9,498 bases of DNA. It comes from Sediminibacterium sp. (GTDB taxonomy: Bacteria > Bacteroidota > Bacteroidia > Chitinophagales > Chitinophagaceae). The first letter of the stretch is position 1; each line of letters begins with the position of its first letter. Made by a program: the position numbers and the translations under genes. This document shows positions 1 through 6,108 of this stretch, one piece after another. The DNA lies in assembly GCA_028288645.1 (NCBI GenBank), contig JAQBNJ010000007.1:1-9498 (forward strand), in the 5' to 3' direction. The notes beneath the pieces were generated by a model. The model worked only from the letters and a program-made list of their open reading frames with translations, had not been told where the DNA came from and searched no databases.

Positions 1-1
1 A

Positions 2-712
2 GATGGAACTTTTTTATCGAACGAGATAACTAAAATATATAAGGCAGATGGCTTACCCGAGGATACGATCCATTTTACTTTTAATGGAACTGCCGGACAA
101 AGTTTTGGCGCCTTCAATACAAAGGGCGTAACGCTTGAACTGGAAGGCGATGCGAATGATTATTTTGGTAAAGGATTGAGCGGCGCAAAACTGATTATCT
201 ATCCATCAAAACAGGCGTCATTCGTTCCGGAAGAAAATATCATTATCGGCAATGTTGCGTTTTACGGCGCCACTTCCGGCGAAGCGTTTATCAGGGGAAA
301 AGCAGGTGAAAGATTTGCTGTAAGAAATTCCGGCGCCAATGTGGTGGTTGAAGGTGTGGGCGATCATGGTTGTGAATACATGACCGGCGGAACTGCAGTG
401 ATACTCGGCGGCACAGGTAGAAATTTCGCAGCGGGCATGAGCGGTGGTATCGCCTATGTATATGATGTGAACGGTGAGTTCGATCAATTGTGCAACAAAG
501 AAATGGTGGACCTCGATCCACTCGACCAGGCCGATGCGCAATTATTGAACGACATGATCACAAGACATTACGCCTACACGGTGAGCAGTGTCGCCAAATT
601 TGTGCTGGATGATTTTGATAACCAGTTGAAGAATTTTATCAAAGTATTCCCGAGAGATTATAAGAAAGTGTTGATAGAGGCAAGTCAAAAATCAAAAGTC
701 AAAAGCAAATAA
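2..712 (+). CDS. gltB: Glutamate synthase large subunit (GOGAT alpha), C-terminal part, 5' truncated by window edge
   Basis: The open frame runs in from the window edge with codons starting at base 2 and ends at TAA 710-712, giving 236 residues. This is the C-terminal GXGXG beta-helix domain of glutamate synthase: it contains [16 protein letters not shown], then glycine-rich repeats ([39 protein letters not shown]) and the typical closing helices ([25 protein letters not shown]). In this family the large subunit hydrolyses glutamine at an N-terminal amidotransferase domain and channels ammonia to an FMN/3Fe-4S site that reduces 2-oxoglutarate to glutamate; those domains lie upstream of the window. 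A TTG at 176 is an internal leucine codon, not a start. gltD follows after 96 bp, so the two are probably cotranscribed. The last nine or so residues (SQKSKVKSK) are low complexity and encoded by a heptamer repeat (682-709), so they are probably not part of the ancestral protein. Confidence 0.96.
   Translation, partial: DGTFLSNEITKIYKADGLPEDTIHFTFNGTAGQSFGAFNTKGVTLELEGDANDYFGKGLSGAKLIIYPSKQASFVPEENIIIGNVAFYGATSGEAFIRGKAGERFAVRNSGANVVVEGVGDHGCEYMTGGTAVILGGTGRNFAAGMSGGIAYVYDVNGEFDQLCNKEMVDLDPLDQADAQLLNDMITRHYAYTVSSVAKFVLDDFDNQLKNFIKVFPRDYKKVLIEASQKSKVKSK
682..709 (+). repeat. Heptamer array 1 (AARTCAA-type, 4 units) inside the gltB 3' end
   Basis: Four contiguous 7-bp units begin at 682, 689, 696 and 703. 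The first three fit AARTCAA and the fourth is AAGCAAA. The array stops directly at the gltB stop codon (710-712) and encodes the lysine/serine-rich tail of GltB. The 7-bp period shifts the reading frame with each unit, so this is a DNA-level repeat rather than a protein repeat. No inverted partner is visible nearby. Confidence 0.7.
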
Positions 713-714
713 TT

Positions 715-775
715 ATTTTAAATGTTGAATGCTAAATTTTAAATGAGAAGGGTTATCAATTCAACATTTAAAATT
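715..775 (+). repeat. Heptamer array 2 with inverted arms, gltB-gltD spacer
   Basis: Four + strand heptamers begin at 721, 728, 735 and 742, each starting with AAT (for example AATGTTG, AATGCTA). Three heptamers of the same kind lie on the minus strand in 755-775. Together they make a perfect 16-bp inverted repeat, 715-730 with 759-774, around a 28-nt loop. The stem is almost all A/T and has no U-tract after it, so it is not a convincing intrinsic terminator. It could modulate gltB-gltD mRNA processing, which is speculation. Confidence 0.7.
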
Positions 776-777
776 CA

Positions 778-793
778 TCCCGGGTAATCGGGA
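778..793 (+). repeat. Small GC-rich hairpin upstream of gltD
   Basis: TCCCG (778-782) pairs with CGGGA (789-793) around a 6-nt loop, 15 bases before the gltD ATG. The stem is short and GC-rich. It could be a small intergenic palindrome or could affect gltD translation; nothing in the sequence decides between these. Confidence 0.4.
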
Positions 794-808
794 CAAAATA
801 AAGAGAAG

Positions 809-2281
809 ATGGGTAAACCAACAGGATTTATAGAATTCACAAGAGAGCTTCCTGCAAAACGAGCGGCGAAAGAACGGATTCACGACTACAATGAATTTGT
901 GGAAAGATTGCCGGAAGAAAAACTCAACGAGCAATCAGCACGCTGCATGAATTGCGGCGTACCATTTTGTCATAGCGGCTGCCCTTTGGGAAACATCATC
1001 CCCGAATTCAATGATGCTGTCTATCGCAAAAGTTGGGCGGAAGCATACGAGATATTGAGCGCGACGAATAATTTTCCTGAATTTACCGGGAGAATTTGTC
1101 CTGCCCCTTGTGAAAGTTCCTGCGTATTAGGTATCAACCAGCCGCCTGTTACGATCGAAGAAATTGAAAAACATATTATCGAGATCGCTTTCGATAAAGG
1201 ATTTGTAAAACCACGTAAACCCAATGTGCGCACCGGGAAAAAGATAGCAGTGGTTGGTTCAGGTCCTGCGGGACTTGCAGTAGCTGCACAATTAAATTAT
1301 GCCGGCCATCTTGTGACCGTTTACGAGCGCGATGATGCACCTGGTGGGTTATTGCGTTATGGTATCCCGGATTTTAAACTGGAGAAATGGATCGTCGACC
1401 GCAGGATCTCTTTAATGGAAGAAGAAGGTGTGGCGTTTAAATGTAATGCCAACGTGGGCGTGAATACCAGCATCAATGATCTTTTAAGAGAGTGCCAGGT
1501 AGTGGTATTGGCAGGAGGTTCAACCATTCCCCGCAATCTCGATATCCCGGGAAGGGAATTAAAAGGCGTTCATTTTGCAATGGATTTCCTGAAACAACAG
1601 AATAAGAGAGTGAGTGAAAAAACCGTTGAGGAAGAAGACATATTTGCCACTGCAAAAAACGTAGTGGTGATCGGTGGTGGGGATACCGGAAGCGATTGCG
1701 TGGGAACATCCAACCGCCATGGAGCCACATCAGTAACACAATTTGAATTGATGCCGAAACCGCCCGAAAGCAGAACAACTTTAATGCCCTGGCCCACTTA
1801 CCCGATGGTATTGAAAACAACCTCTTCCCATGAAGAAGGTGCGCACAGGCATTGGGCCATTGCTACCAAAGCGTTTATGGGTGATGCGAATGGCCAACTC
1901 AGGGCACTGAAAGTGGTTGACCTGGAATGGAAAACACCCGAAAATGGCGGACCGGCCAGATTTGAAGAAATAGCCGGAAGTGAAAGAGAGATCCCATGCG
2001 AACTCGCTTTACTGGCTATGGGCTTTGTTCATCCGCAGCATGAAGGGCTGCTAAGGCAATTAGATGTTGACCTGGATGAAAGAGGAAATGTAAAAGCAGG
2101 CGAGCAGTCCTATCAAACCAATATTCCCAAAATATTTACTGCGGGAGATATGCGCCGTGGACAATCCCTTGTAGTATGGGCCATCAGTGAAGGCAGGGAA
2201 TGTGCCAGAAAAGTGGATGAATACCTGATGGGTATGTCTGTTCTGGAATGCAAAGACAGGAGCTATTTAATAAACATGTAA
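809..2281 (+). CDS. gltD: Glutamate synthase small subunit (NADPH-dependent, GOGAT beta)
   Basis: This 490-aa protein matches the family's usual length. The flavoprotein oxidises NAD(P)H through FAD and passes electrons via Fe-S clusters to the GltB FMN site, completing glutamine + 2-oxoglutarate -> 2 glutamate. The N-terminal cluster-binding cysteines are present: C46, C49, C54, C58 (CMNCGVPFCHSGCPLG) and C97, C101, C105. The FAD-binding Rossmann motif is VVGSGPAGLAV near 148-158, followed by ERDDAPGGLLRYGIPDFK. The NADPH-binding Rossmann motif is VVVIGGGDTGSD (285-296). A C-terminal FAD-contact segment TAGDMRRGQSLVVWAI spans about 444-459. The start is the ATG at 809, preceded by the purine-rich stretch AAAGAGAAG. 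It lies 96 bp after gltB, which points to one gltBD operon, and is closed by the terminator at about 2296-2336. No key residue looks missing. Confidence 0.97.
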   Translation: MGKPTGFIEFTRELPAKRAAKERIHDYNEFVERLPEEKLNEQSARCMNCGVPFCHSGCPLGNIIPEFNDAVYRKSWAEAYEILSATNNFPEFTGRICPAPCESSCVLGINQPPVTIEEIEKHIIEIAFDKGFVKPRKPNVRTGKKIAVVGSGPAGLAVAAQLNYAGHLVTVYERDDAPGGLLRYGIPDFKLEKWIVDRRISLMEEEGVAFKCNANVGVNTSINDLLRECQVVVLAGGSTIPRNLDIPGRELKGVHFAMDFLKQQNKRVSEKTVEEEDIFATAKNVVVIGGGDTGSDCVGTSNRHGATSVTQFELMPKPPESRTTLMPWPTYPMVLKTTSSHEEGAHRHWAIATKAFMGDANGQLRALKVVDLEWKTPENGGPARFEEIAGSEREIPCELALLAMGFVHPQHEGLLRQLDVDLDERGNVKAGEQSYQTNIPKIFTAGDMRRGQSLVVWAISEGRECARKVDEYLMGMSVLECKDRSYLINM

Positions 2282-2295
2282 TAAATCTAAATATG

Positions 2296-2336
2296 ATAAA
2301 AATCCCGTTTCATTTCACATGAAGCGGGATTTTTAT
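2296..2336 (+). terminator. Rho-independent terminator after gltD
   Basis: A long hairpin starts 15 bases past the gltD stop. The left arm (2298-2313: AAAAATCCCGTTTCAT) pairs with 2319-2334 around the 5-nt loop TTCAC, with a single T-G wobble and two more flanking A-T pairs. The arm ends in TTTTT. The A-tract before the stem makes it potentially bidirectional. It separates the gltBD transcript from amt. Confidence 0.9.
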
Positions 2337-2511
2337 TGTGTATACGCTACACGTAACTTTAAGGATTTAGCAAGAAAATTATAAAAACGTTGAAATATAT
2401 ATACTAAAATATAAAATGTTAATATTTTTATCAACTATTTAGAATTTTTCCTGTATTTTAGATTATTAATATATTATTATTTTAATTTTTAATATTAATA
2501 AAACCTGAAGC
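2337..2511 (+). promoter_or_regulatory. AT-rich amt leader, probable promoter region with A/T inverted repeat
   Basis: These 175 bp between the gltD terminator and the amt ATG are extremely AT-rich and hold no gene, so the amt promoter should be here. The best -7-like string is TATTTTAG (2454-2461), one mismatch from the Bacteroidota TAnnTTTG box; no clean -33 TTG is correctly spaced. A perfect 10-bp inverted repeat (TTATTAATAT at 2463-2472, partner 2492-2501) lies just before the start codon and could be an operator, though chance is plausible at this composition. No sigma-54 (GG-N10-GC) site was seen. Confidence 0.4.
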
Positions 2512-3858
2512 ATGCAAAAACTGACATTTAAACAACTGGCGCCATTTTTAGTACTGGCAGCAGTCGCCATCGGAGCGATCTTTATACCCTCCCTACCCAA
2601 TTTTGATGATGGCGGAAAATACAGCGCCGCAGATATCTCCTGGCTAATTGTAGCAACGGCGCTTGTATTTTTAATGACACCGGGCCTCGCCTTTTTCTAC
2701 GGCGGCATGGTTCACAGGAAAAATGTGATCTCTACTATGATCAAGAGTTTGATCGCAGCAGGGGTTGTGAGTATTTTATGGGTTGTGGTTGGCTATAGCC
2801 TTTGCTTTGGTCCAACCATCGGTGGATTCATCGGCAACCCGATGACACATCTTTTCTTTAAAGGTGTGAATTCCGGCGCTCCCTGGAGCCTGGCCCCAAC
2901 AATTCCTTTAACCCTGTTTGCTTTGTTCCAGCTGATGTTCGCCATTATCACCCCCGGACTGGTGGTGGGCGCCGTAGCAGAAAGGATCAAGTTCACCGCG
3001 TATATTCTTTTCATAGCAATGTTCAGCTTGTTGGTATATGCACCTATTGCACACTGGACCTGGCATCCTGAAGGATTTCTCTTCAAAATGGGTGTACTCG
3101 ATTTTGCCGGTGGTACCGTTGTACATATTTCAGCCGGTTGTGCAGCATTGGCCGGTGCATTGGTATTGAAACGCAGGCAATCGCATATGCAGCACCTGGA
3201 AGTTCCTCCTGCCAATGTTCCTTATGTTTTGATCGGTACCGGGCTTCTCTGGTTTGGCTGGTTTGGCTTTAATGCAGGTTCTGCCGGAGCAGCGAATTCT
3301 TTATCGGTTTCTGCTTTCGCTACAACCAACACAGCCGCGGGTGCAGCCGGACTTTCCTGGATGTTCTTTGATGTGGTACGTGGTAAAAAACCATCCGTTA
3401 TCGGGTTCTGTATCGGTGCGGTGGTCGGATTAGTTGCCATTACCCCTGCAGCAGGTTTTGTGGCCATCCCGCAAAGTATCTTTATAGGTGCGGTAGCCGC
3501 TATCATTTCAAACCTTGCTTCTTATTATAAAAGCAAATCTACCCTTGATGATACGCTTGATGTATTCCCTTGCCATGGCATAGGTGGAATGGTAGGTATA
3601 TTAATGACCGGCATCTTTGCCACAAAAACCGTGAACAGCGGGGGCAACGATGGCCTATGGTATGGTAACCCGACATTCTTCTTTACGCAGGTAAAAGCAT
3701 TAGTGATTGTAGTGGGCTACAGTTTTGTAGTGTCTTTCCTCATATTCAAATTCATCAATTTCATATTGCCATTGAGGGTAAGTACAGAAGAAGAAGAATT
3801 AGGATTGGATGCAACACAACACAACGAGAAATACGGAAGAACTCCGTTGACAGCATAA
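2512..3858 (+). CDS. amt: Amt/Rh-family ammonium transporter
   Basis: This 448-aa polytopic inner-membrane channel has an N-terminal hydrophobic segment (about 11-26, possibly a signal peptide) followed by roughly eleven membrane helices. Hallmarks are MTPGLAFFYGGMV (55-67), AERIKF, the signature DFAGGTVVHISAG (197-209), GWFGFNAGSA and CHGIGGMVGILMTG. The pore histidines are H205 and H355, spaced exactly as H168/H318 in E. coli AmtB; D197 matches D160. F143, W184, F253 and S257 are probable counterparts of the ammonium-recruitment and gate residues. The C-terminal tail (LRVSTEEEELGLDATQHNEKYG region, 421-442) keeps the pattern that contacts PII/GlnK in other bacteria, but no glnK lies beside it. 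The start is ATG 2512, with no strong Shine-Dalgarno. It has its own upstream region after the gltD terminator and precedes a porin. Role: ammonium uptake feeding glutamine synthetase/GOGAT, presumably induced under nitrogen limitation. Confidence 0.97.
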   Translation: MQKLTFKQLAPFLVLAAVAIGAIFIPSLPNFDDGGKYSAADISWLIVATALVFLMTPGLAFFYGGMVHRKNVISTMIKSLIAAGVVSILWVVVGYSLCFGPTIGGFIGNPMTHLFFKGVNSGAPWSLAPTIPLTLFALFQLMFAIITPGLVVGAVAERIKFTAYILFIAMFSLLVYAPIAHWTWHPEGFLFKMGVLDFAGGTVVHISAGCAALAGALVLKRRQSHMQHLEVPPANVPYVLIGTGLLWFGWFGFNAGSAGAANSLSVSAFATTNTAAGAAGLSWMFFDVVRGKKPSVIGFCIGAVVGLVAITPAAGFVAIPQSIFIGAVAAIISNLASYYKSKSTLDDTLDVFPCHGIGGMVGILMTGIFATKTVNSGGNDGLWYGNPTFFFTQVKALVIVVGYSFVVSFLIFKFINFILPLRVSTEEEELGLDATQHNEKYGRTPLTA

Positions 3859-3870
3859 TTTGTTCGCTAA

Positions 3871-3922
3871 TAGCAGTGGTCATTAACGATTGAAACCTCT
3901 GACCAGGTTTGCAGCCCTGCTA
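3871..3922 (+). repeat. Palindromic element copy 1 (18-bp core in a stem), amt-porin spacer
   Basis: The 18-bp core AAACCTCTGACCAGGTTT (3893-3910) is a 6-bp inverted repeat around a 6-nt loop. It is enclosed by a second 6-bp stem, TAGCAG (3871-3876) with CTGCTA (3917-3922). The identical core recurs at 4046-4063 with different flanks, so this is a repeated element. It lies 12 bp past the amt stop but lacks a U-tract, so it is not a typical intrinsic terminator. Confidence 0.65.
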
Positions 3923-3925
3923 ATT

Positions 3926-4008
3926 AAGTGATAGGTAGTAAGTAATAAGTTGTAAGTATGAAAAGCCACGAGCCATACTTATCACTTACTACTTATTACT
4001 TACCACTT
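3926..4008 (+). repeat. Heptamer array 3: five direct and five inverted AAGTNNT-type units
   Basis: Five + strand heptamers run from 3926 to 3960 (starts 3926, 3933, 3940, 3947, 3954). They fit AAGTNNT except that the second is AGGTAGT and the last ends in G. After a 13-bp spacer (3961-3973), five units of the same consensus occur on the minus strand (3974-4008, read as NNNACTT on the + strand). The transcript could form a long imperfect hairpin. The array sits exactly between the two copies of the 18-bp palindromic core. Confidence 0.8.
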
Positions 4009-4028
4009 ATCAAGGATCCCAAAAAATA

Positions 4029-4076
4029 AGGTACAGCCATTTGATAAACCTCTGACCAGGTTTAAAGGCTGTACCT
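4029..4076 (+). repeat. Palindromic element copy 2 (18-bp core in a 10-bp stem) just upstream of the porin
   Basis: The same 18-bp core as at 3893-3910 occurs at 4046-4063. It is enclosed by a perfect 10-bp stem, AGGTACAGCC (4029-4038) with GGCTGTACCT (4067-4076), extendable past a one-base bulge. It ends 26 bases before the porin ATG. The trailing ATTTGTT is a poor U-tract, so terminator function is possible but weak. It could instead be a 5'-leader hairpin or a 3'-processing structure. Confidence 0.65.
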
Positions 4077-4102
4077 ATTTGTTAATCATAAAACCCATTG
4101 CA

Positions 4103-5137
4103 ATGTTAAAGAAAATTTCAGCAGTATGTATCGGATTTTTGGCACTTCAGTCGGCATCTGCCCAAACTGATCCTGCTAAAAAGTCTACAACCACTTTCAC
4201 AGGCTCACTGGATGCCTATTATCGCTTTAGTTTCAACGATCCTCCCGCCGGCGGAACTAACAATTTTACCAGTTTTACCAATTCAAAAAACTCTTTTGAA
4301 TTGGGTATGGCCTCAATAAAAGTGGATCACTCAATAGGAAAAGTATCTGCTACTGTTGATCTTGGTTTTGGTAAAAGGGCGCAGGAATTTTCTTACAATG
4401 ATGTAGGCACTACGCTTACGGCGGTTAAACAGGCATACATCAGCTATGCTCCTTCCGATAAAGTAAAATTCACTATCGGCAAATGGGCCACCCATATTGG
4501 TTATGAATTGCTGGATGCGTATGCGAACAGGAACTACAGTATGTCCTATGGTTTTTCATACGGTCCTTTCTTTCATACCGGCCTGAAAGCCGATATCTCA
4601 CTGGGCGGCAAAAGCGCTTTGATGGTCGGTGTTGCCAATCCCACCGATTATGTAAGCGCGCCTAACGGCGTAAAAATGTTACTGGCACAGTTCAGTACCG
4701 GAACAACCAATGACAAACTGAAAGCCTACCTGAATTTCCAGGGAGGAACCGGGCTGACACAATTTGATCTCGTAGTAACCGGTGTCCTGTCCGATCAATT
4801 CAATATAGCGTATGATGGAACGGTTCAGACAAGCAAGATCGGTACCACCAACTCAAGCTGGAAAGCGCATGCAGTGTATCTTAACTATGATCCTGCAAAA
4901 ACTTTTGGACTGACATTACGCGCAGACTATTTTGATGACAGGAAACTGGCCCCGGTATTAGGAGCGGCCAACAAAGTTTTTGCACTCACACTTTCCGGCA
5001 ATGCGAAAGTGGATAACCTGACCATTATCCCTGAAATAAGATTGGATAACGCAACAGGCGCAATATTTTCAAAAGGATCAGGAGGGGCTACTAAAAGCAA
5101 TGCTTCTTTCATCCTCGCAGCAGTTTACAAGTTTTAG
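4103..5137 (+). CDS. Outer-membrane beta-barrel porin, OmpL-like (BBP2-type)
   Basis: The start is ATG 4103, giving 344 aa. A longer reading from TTG 4079 would put eight residues ahead of a textbook signal peptide (MLKKISAVCIGFLALQSASA, likely cleavage A20|Q21) and would overlap the upstream hairpin region, so it is rejected. The mature protein alternates hydrophobic and polar residues like a beta barrel and ends in AAVYKF, the C-terminal aromatic typical of outer-membrane proteins. Conserved-looking blocks such as FTNSKNSFELGMASIKVDH, DLGFGKRAQEFSYND, WATHIGYELLDAYANRNYSM and YGPFFHTGLKAD match what I recall of Bacteroidota putative beta-barrel porin-2 (OmpL-like) proteins. The substrate is not known from sequence. 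Its position after amt suggests outer-membrane entry of ammonium or another nitrogen source, which is inference. It is terminated by the hairpin at 5160-5192. Confidence 0.88.
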   Translation: MLKKISAVCIGFLALQSASAQTDPAKKSTTTFTGSLDAYYRFSFNDPPAGGTNNFTSFTNSKNSFELGMASIKVDHSIGKVSATVDLGFGKRAQEFSYNDVGTTLTAVKQAYISYAPSDKVKFTIGKWATHIGYELLDAYANRNYSMSYGFSYGPFFHTGLKADISLGGKSALMVGVANPTDYVSAPNGVKMLLAQFSTGTTNDKLKAYLNFQGGTGLTQFDLVVTGVLSDQFNIAYDGTVQTSKIGTTNSSWKAHAVYLNYDPAKTFGLTLRADYFDDRKLAPVLGAANKVFALTLSGNAKVDNLTIIPEIRLDNATGAIFSKGSGGATKSNASFILAAVYKF

Positions 5138-5159
5138 AAGAATAGGAAACATAAGAAAT

Positions 5160-5192
5160 GAACAGGCATCCCAATGGGGTGCCTGTTTCTTT
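5160..5192 (+). terminator. Rho-independent terminator after the porin
   Basis: The left arm (5161-5172: AACAGGCATCCC) pairs with 5176-5187 around the loop AAT, with one T-G wobble, followed by TTTCTTTA. It starts 22 bases after the porin stop and closes the nitrogen block before plsC. Confidence 0.9.
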
Positions 5193-5266
5193 ATGGGTGT
5201 AAGTGTCCTTTCATTCACATTGCTAATTGCAAAAATCTAATCGTTATTATTTCTTAAGTTCGATGG

Positions 5267-6052
5267 ATGAAATGGATCCTACGTTTGTTGCAATGGGTAT
5301 ACTGTTTGTATGCATTGCTGCTTTTCATACTGATCATGTTTCTTGTCTTCCCTTTTATCATGCTCGCTTTATTATTTGGCAAGATAAAAGGCGGCAATAT
5401 CATCTACCAGTTATGCCGCGCCTGGGCCATCGCCTGGTATTTTTTGATTGGCATCAGGCACAAAGAAATTTATGAGCACCCGCACGACCGGGGCAGGCAA
5501 TACATTTTTGTGTGCAATCATATTTCATACATGGATATCCCACCCATTGTATTGATCGCTCACCAGCCGGTACGGATATTGGGCAAATACGAAATGGTAA
5601 AAATACCTGTGTTCGGATGGATCTATCGTGCAGCAGTGATATTGGTAGACAGACGCGATTCAGACACAAGATCAAGAAGTGTGCGCGCTTTAAAGTCTGC
5701 ACTAAGACATCATATCTCCATTTTTATTTTTCCCGAAGGCACTTTCAACGAAACAGCAGCGCCTTTAAAAGATTTTTACGACGGCGCATTCCGGATCGCT
5801 ATCGAAACACAAACCCCGATCAAACCTTTGTTACTGGTTGATACGCTGGACAGGATGCACTACCGCGGGCTGTTCGAATTAACACCCGGTATTAACCGCG
5901 TAGTTTATCTTGAAGAAATACCGGTGGATGGACTTACTATGAAAGACATTCAATCACTCAAACAGAAAGTGTATTCTATCATGGACAGTGGTTTGAGAAG
6001 ATACCGGTCTTACCCGTCAATGGACCATAGTCCATCGTCCATTGACTATTGA
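5267..6052 (+). CDS. plsC: 1-acyl-sn-glycerol-3-phosphate acyltransferase (PlsC-family lysophospholipid acyltransferase)
   Basis: This 261-aa membrane protein has an N-terminal hydrophobic anchor (about 11-37). The acyltransferase motifs are in order: HX4D at H85-D90 (NHISYMD), the glycerophosphate-binding region GWIYRAAVILVDR (117-129), FPEGTF (155-160), and the hydrophobic IKPLLL segment (185-190). The family adds the second acyl chain to lysophosphatidate to give phosphatidate at the cytoplasmic membrane; related members act on ornithine lipids, so exact substrate is uncertain. ATG 5267 is the start; an ATG at 5263 is in another frame. No strong Shine-Dalgarno is visible and the upstream 74 bp shows no clear promoter box. 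The final residues (about 249-261, PSMDHSPSSIDY) and the stop codon are encoded inside a heptamer array (6016-6071), so the tail is probably acquired and non-conserved. priA begins 56 bp later. Confidence 0.92.
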   Translation: MKWILRLLQWVYCLYALLLFILIMFLVFPFIMLALLFGKIKGGNIIYQLCRAWAIAWYFLIGIRHKEIYEHPHDRGRQYIFVCNHISYMDIPPIVLIAHQPVRILGKYEMVKIPVFGWIYRAAVILVDRRDSDTRSRSVRALKSALRHHISIFIFPEGTFNETAAPLKDFYDGAFRIAIETQTPIKPLLLVDTLDRMHYRGLFELTPGINRVVYLEEIPVDGLTMKDIQSLKQKVYSIMDSGLRRYRSYPSMDHSPSSIDY

Positions 6053-6071
6053 CTATTGACCATGGACTATC
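6016..6071 (+). repeat. Heptamer array 4: eight GWCNATN units spanning the plsC stop
   Basis: Eight consecutive 7-bp units begin at 6016, 6023, 6030, 6037, 6044, 6051, 6058 and 6065. All fit GWCNATN with positions 1, 3, 5 and 6 invariant (for example GTCAATG, GACTATT, GACCATG). The consensus is its own reverse complement after cyclic shift, because GWC and NATN are each self-complementary. A perfect 10-bp inverted repeat results (6016-6025 with 6037-6046). The plsC stop TGA (6050-6052) falls inside. There is no U-tract. Confidence 0.85.
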
Positions 6072-6084
6072 CCCCATCTTCCCG

Positions 6085-6092
6085 TATTTTTG
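6085..6092 (+). promoter_or_regulatory. Candidate -7 promoter box for priA
   Basis: TATTTTTG matches the Bacteroidota -7 consensus TAnnTTTG exactly and lies 16 bases before the presumed TTG start of priA. The nearest upstream TTG (6056-6058, inside heptamer array 4) is 26 bases away, longer than the usual spacing of about 19-21, so the -33 part is unsupported. If used, the priA leader would be very short. Confidence 0.35.
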
Positions 6093-6108
6093 ATCAAATT
6101 CCTTCCAT

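Noticed and set aside
218..541. Minus-strand open frames within gltB (218-541, 291-521)
   Set aside because: They lie opposite the clearly coding GltB frame, have no recognisable domain, and are antisense shadows.
2388..2440. A possible sixth heptamer array in the amt leader
   Set aside because: The AT-rich words show no invariant positions beyond what low complexity gives.
2337..2511. Sigma-54 promoter expected for a nitrogen-regulated amt
   Set aside because: No GG-N10-GC spaced pair with the usual context is present in this AT-rich stretch.
3926..4008. CRISPR-like array
   Set aside because: The units are 7 bp, contiguous and degenerate, without spacers of regular length and without cas genes nearby.
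4079..4102. TTG at 4079 as the porin start
   Set aside because: It would add eight residues before a textbook signal peptide that starts at ATG 4103, and it abuts the hairpin ending at 4076.
5193..5266. Promoter for plsC
   Set aside because: No TAnnTTTG box or spaced TTG could be recognised, so no site is called although some promoter is expected after the terminator.
5227..5475. Small + strand frames at 5227-5475 and 5512-5841
   Set aside because: Both overlap plsC in other frames, and the 5267 frame holds all the acyltransferase motifs.
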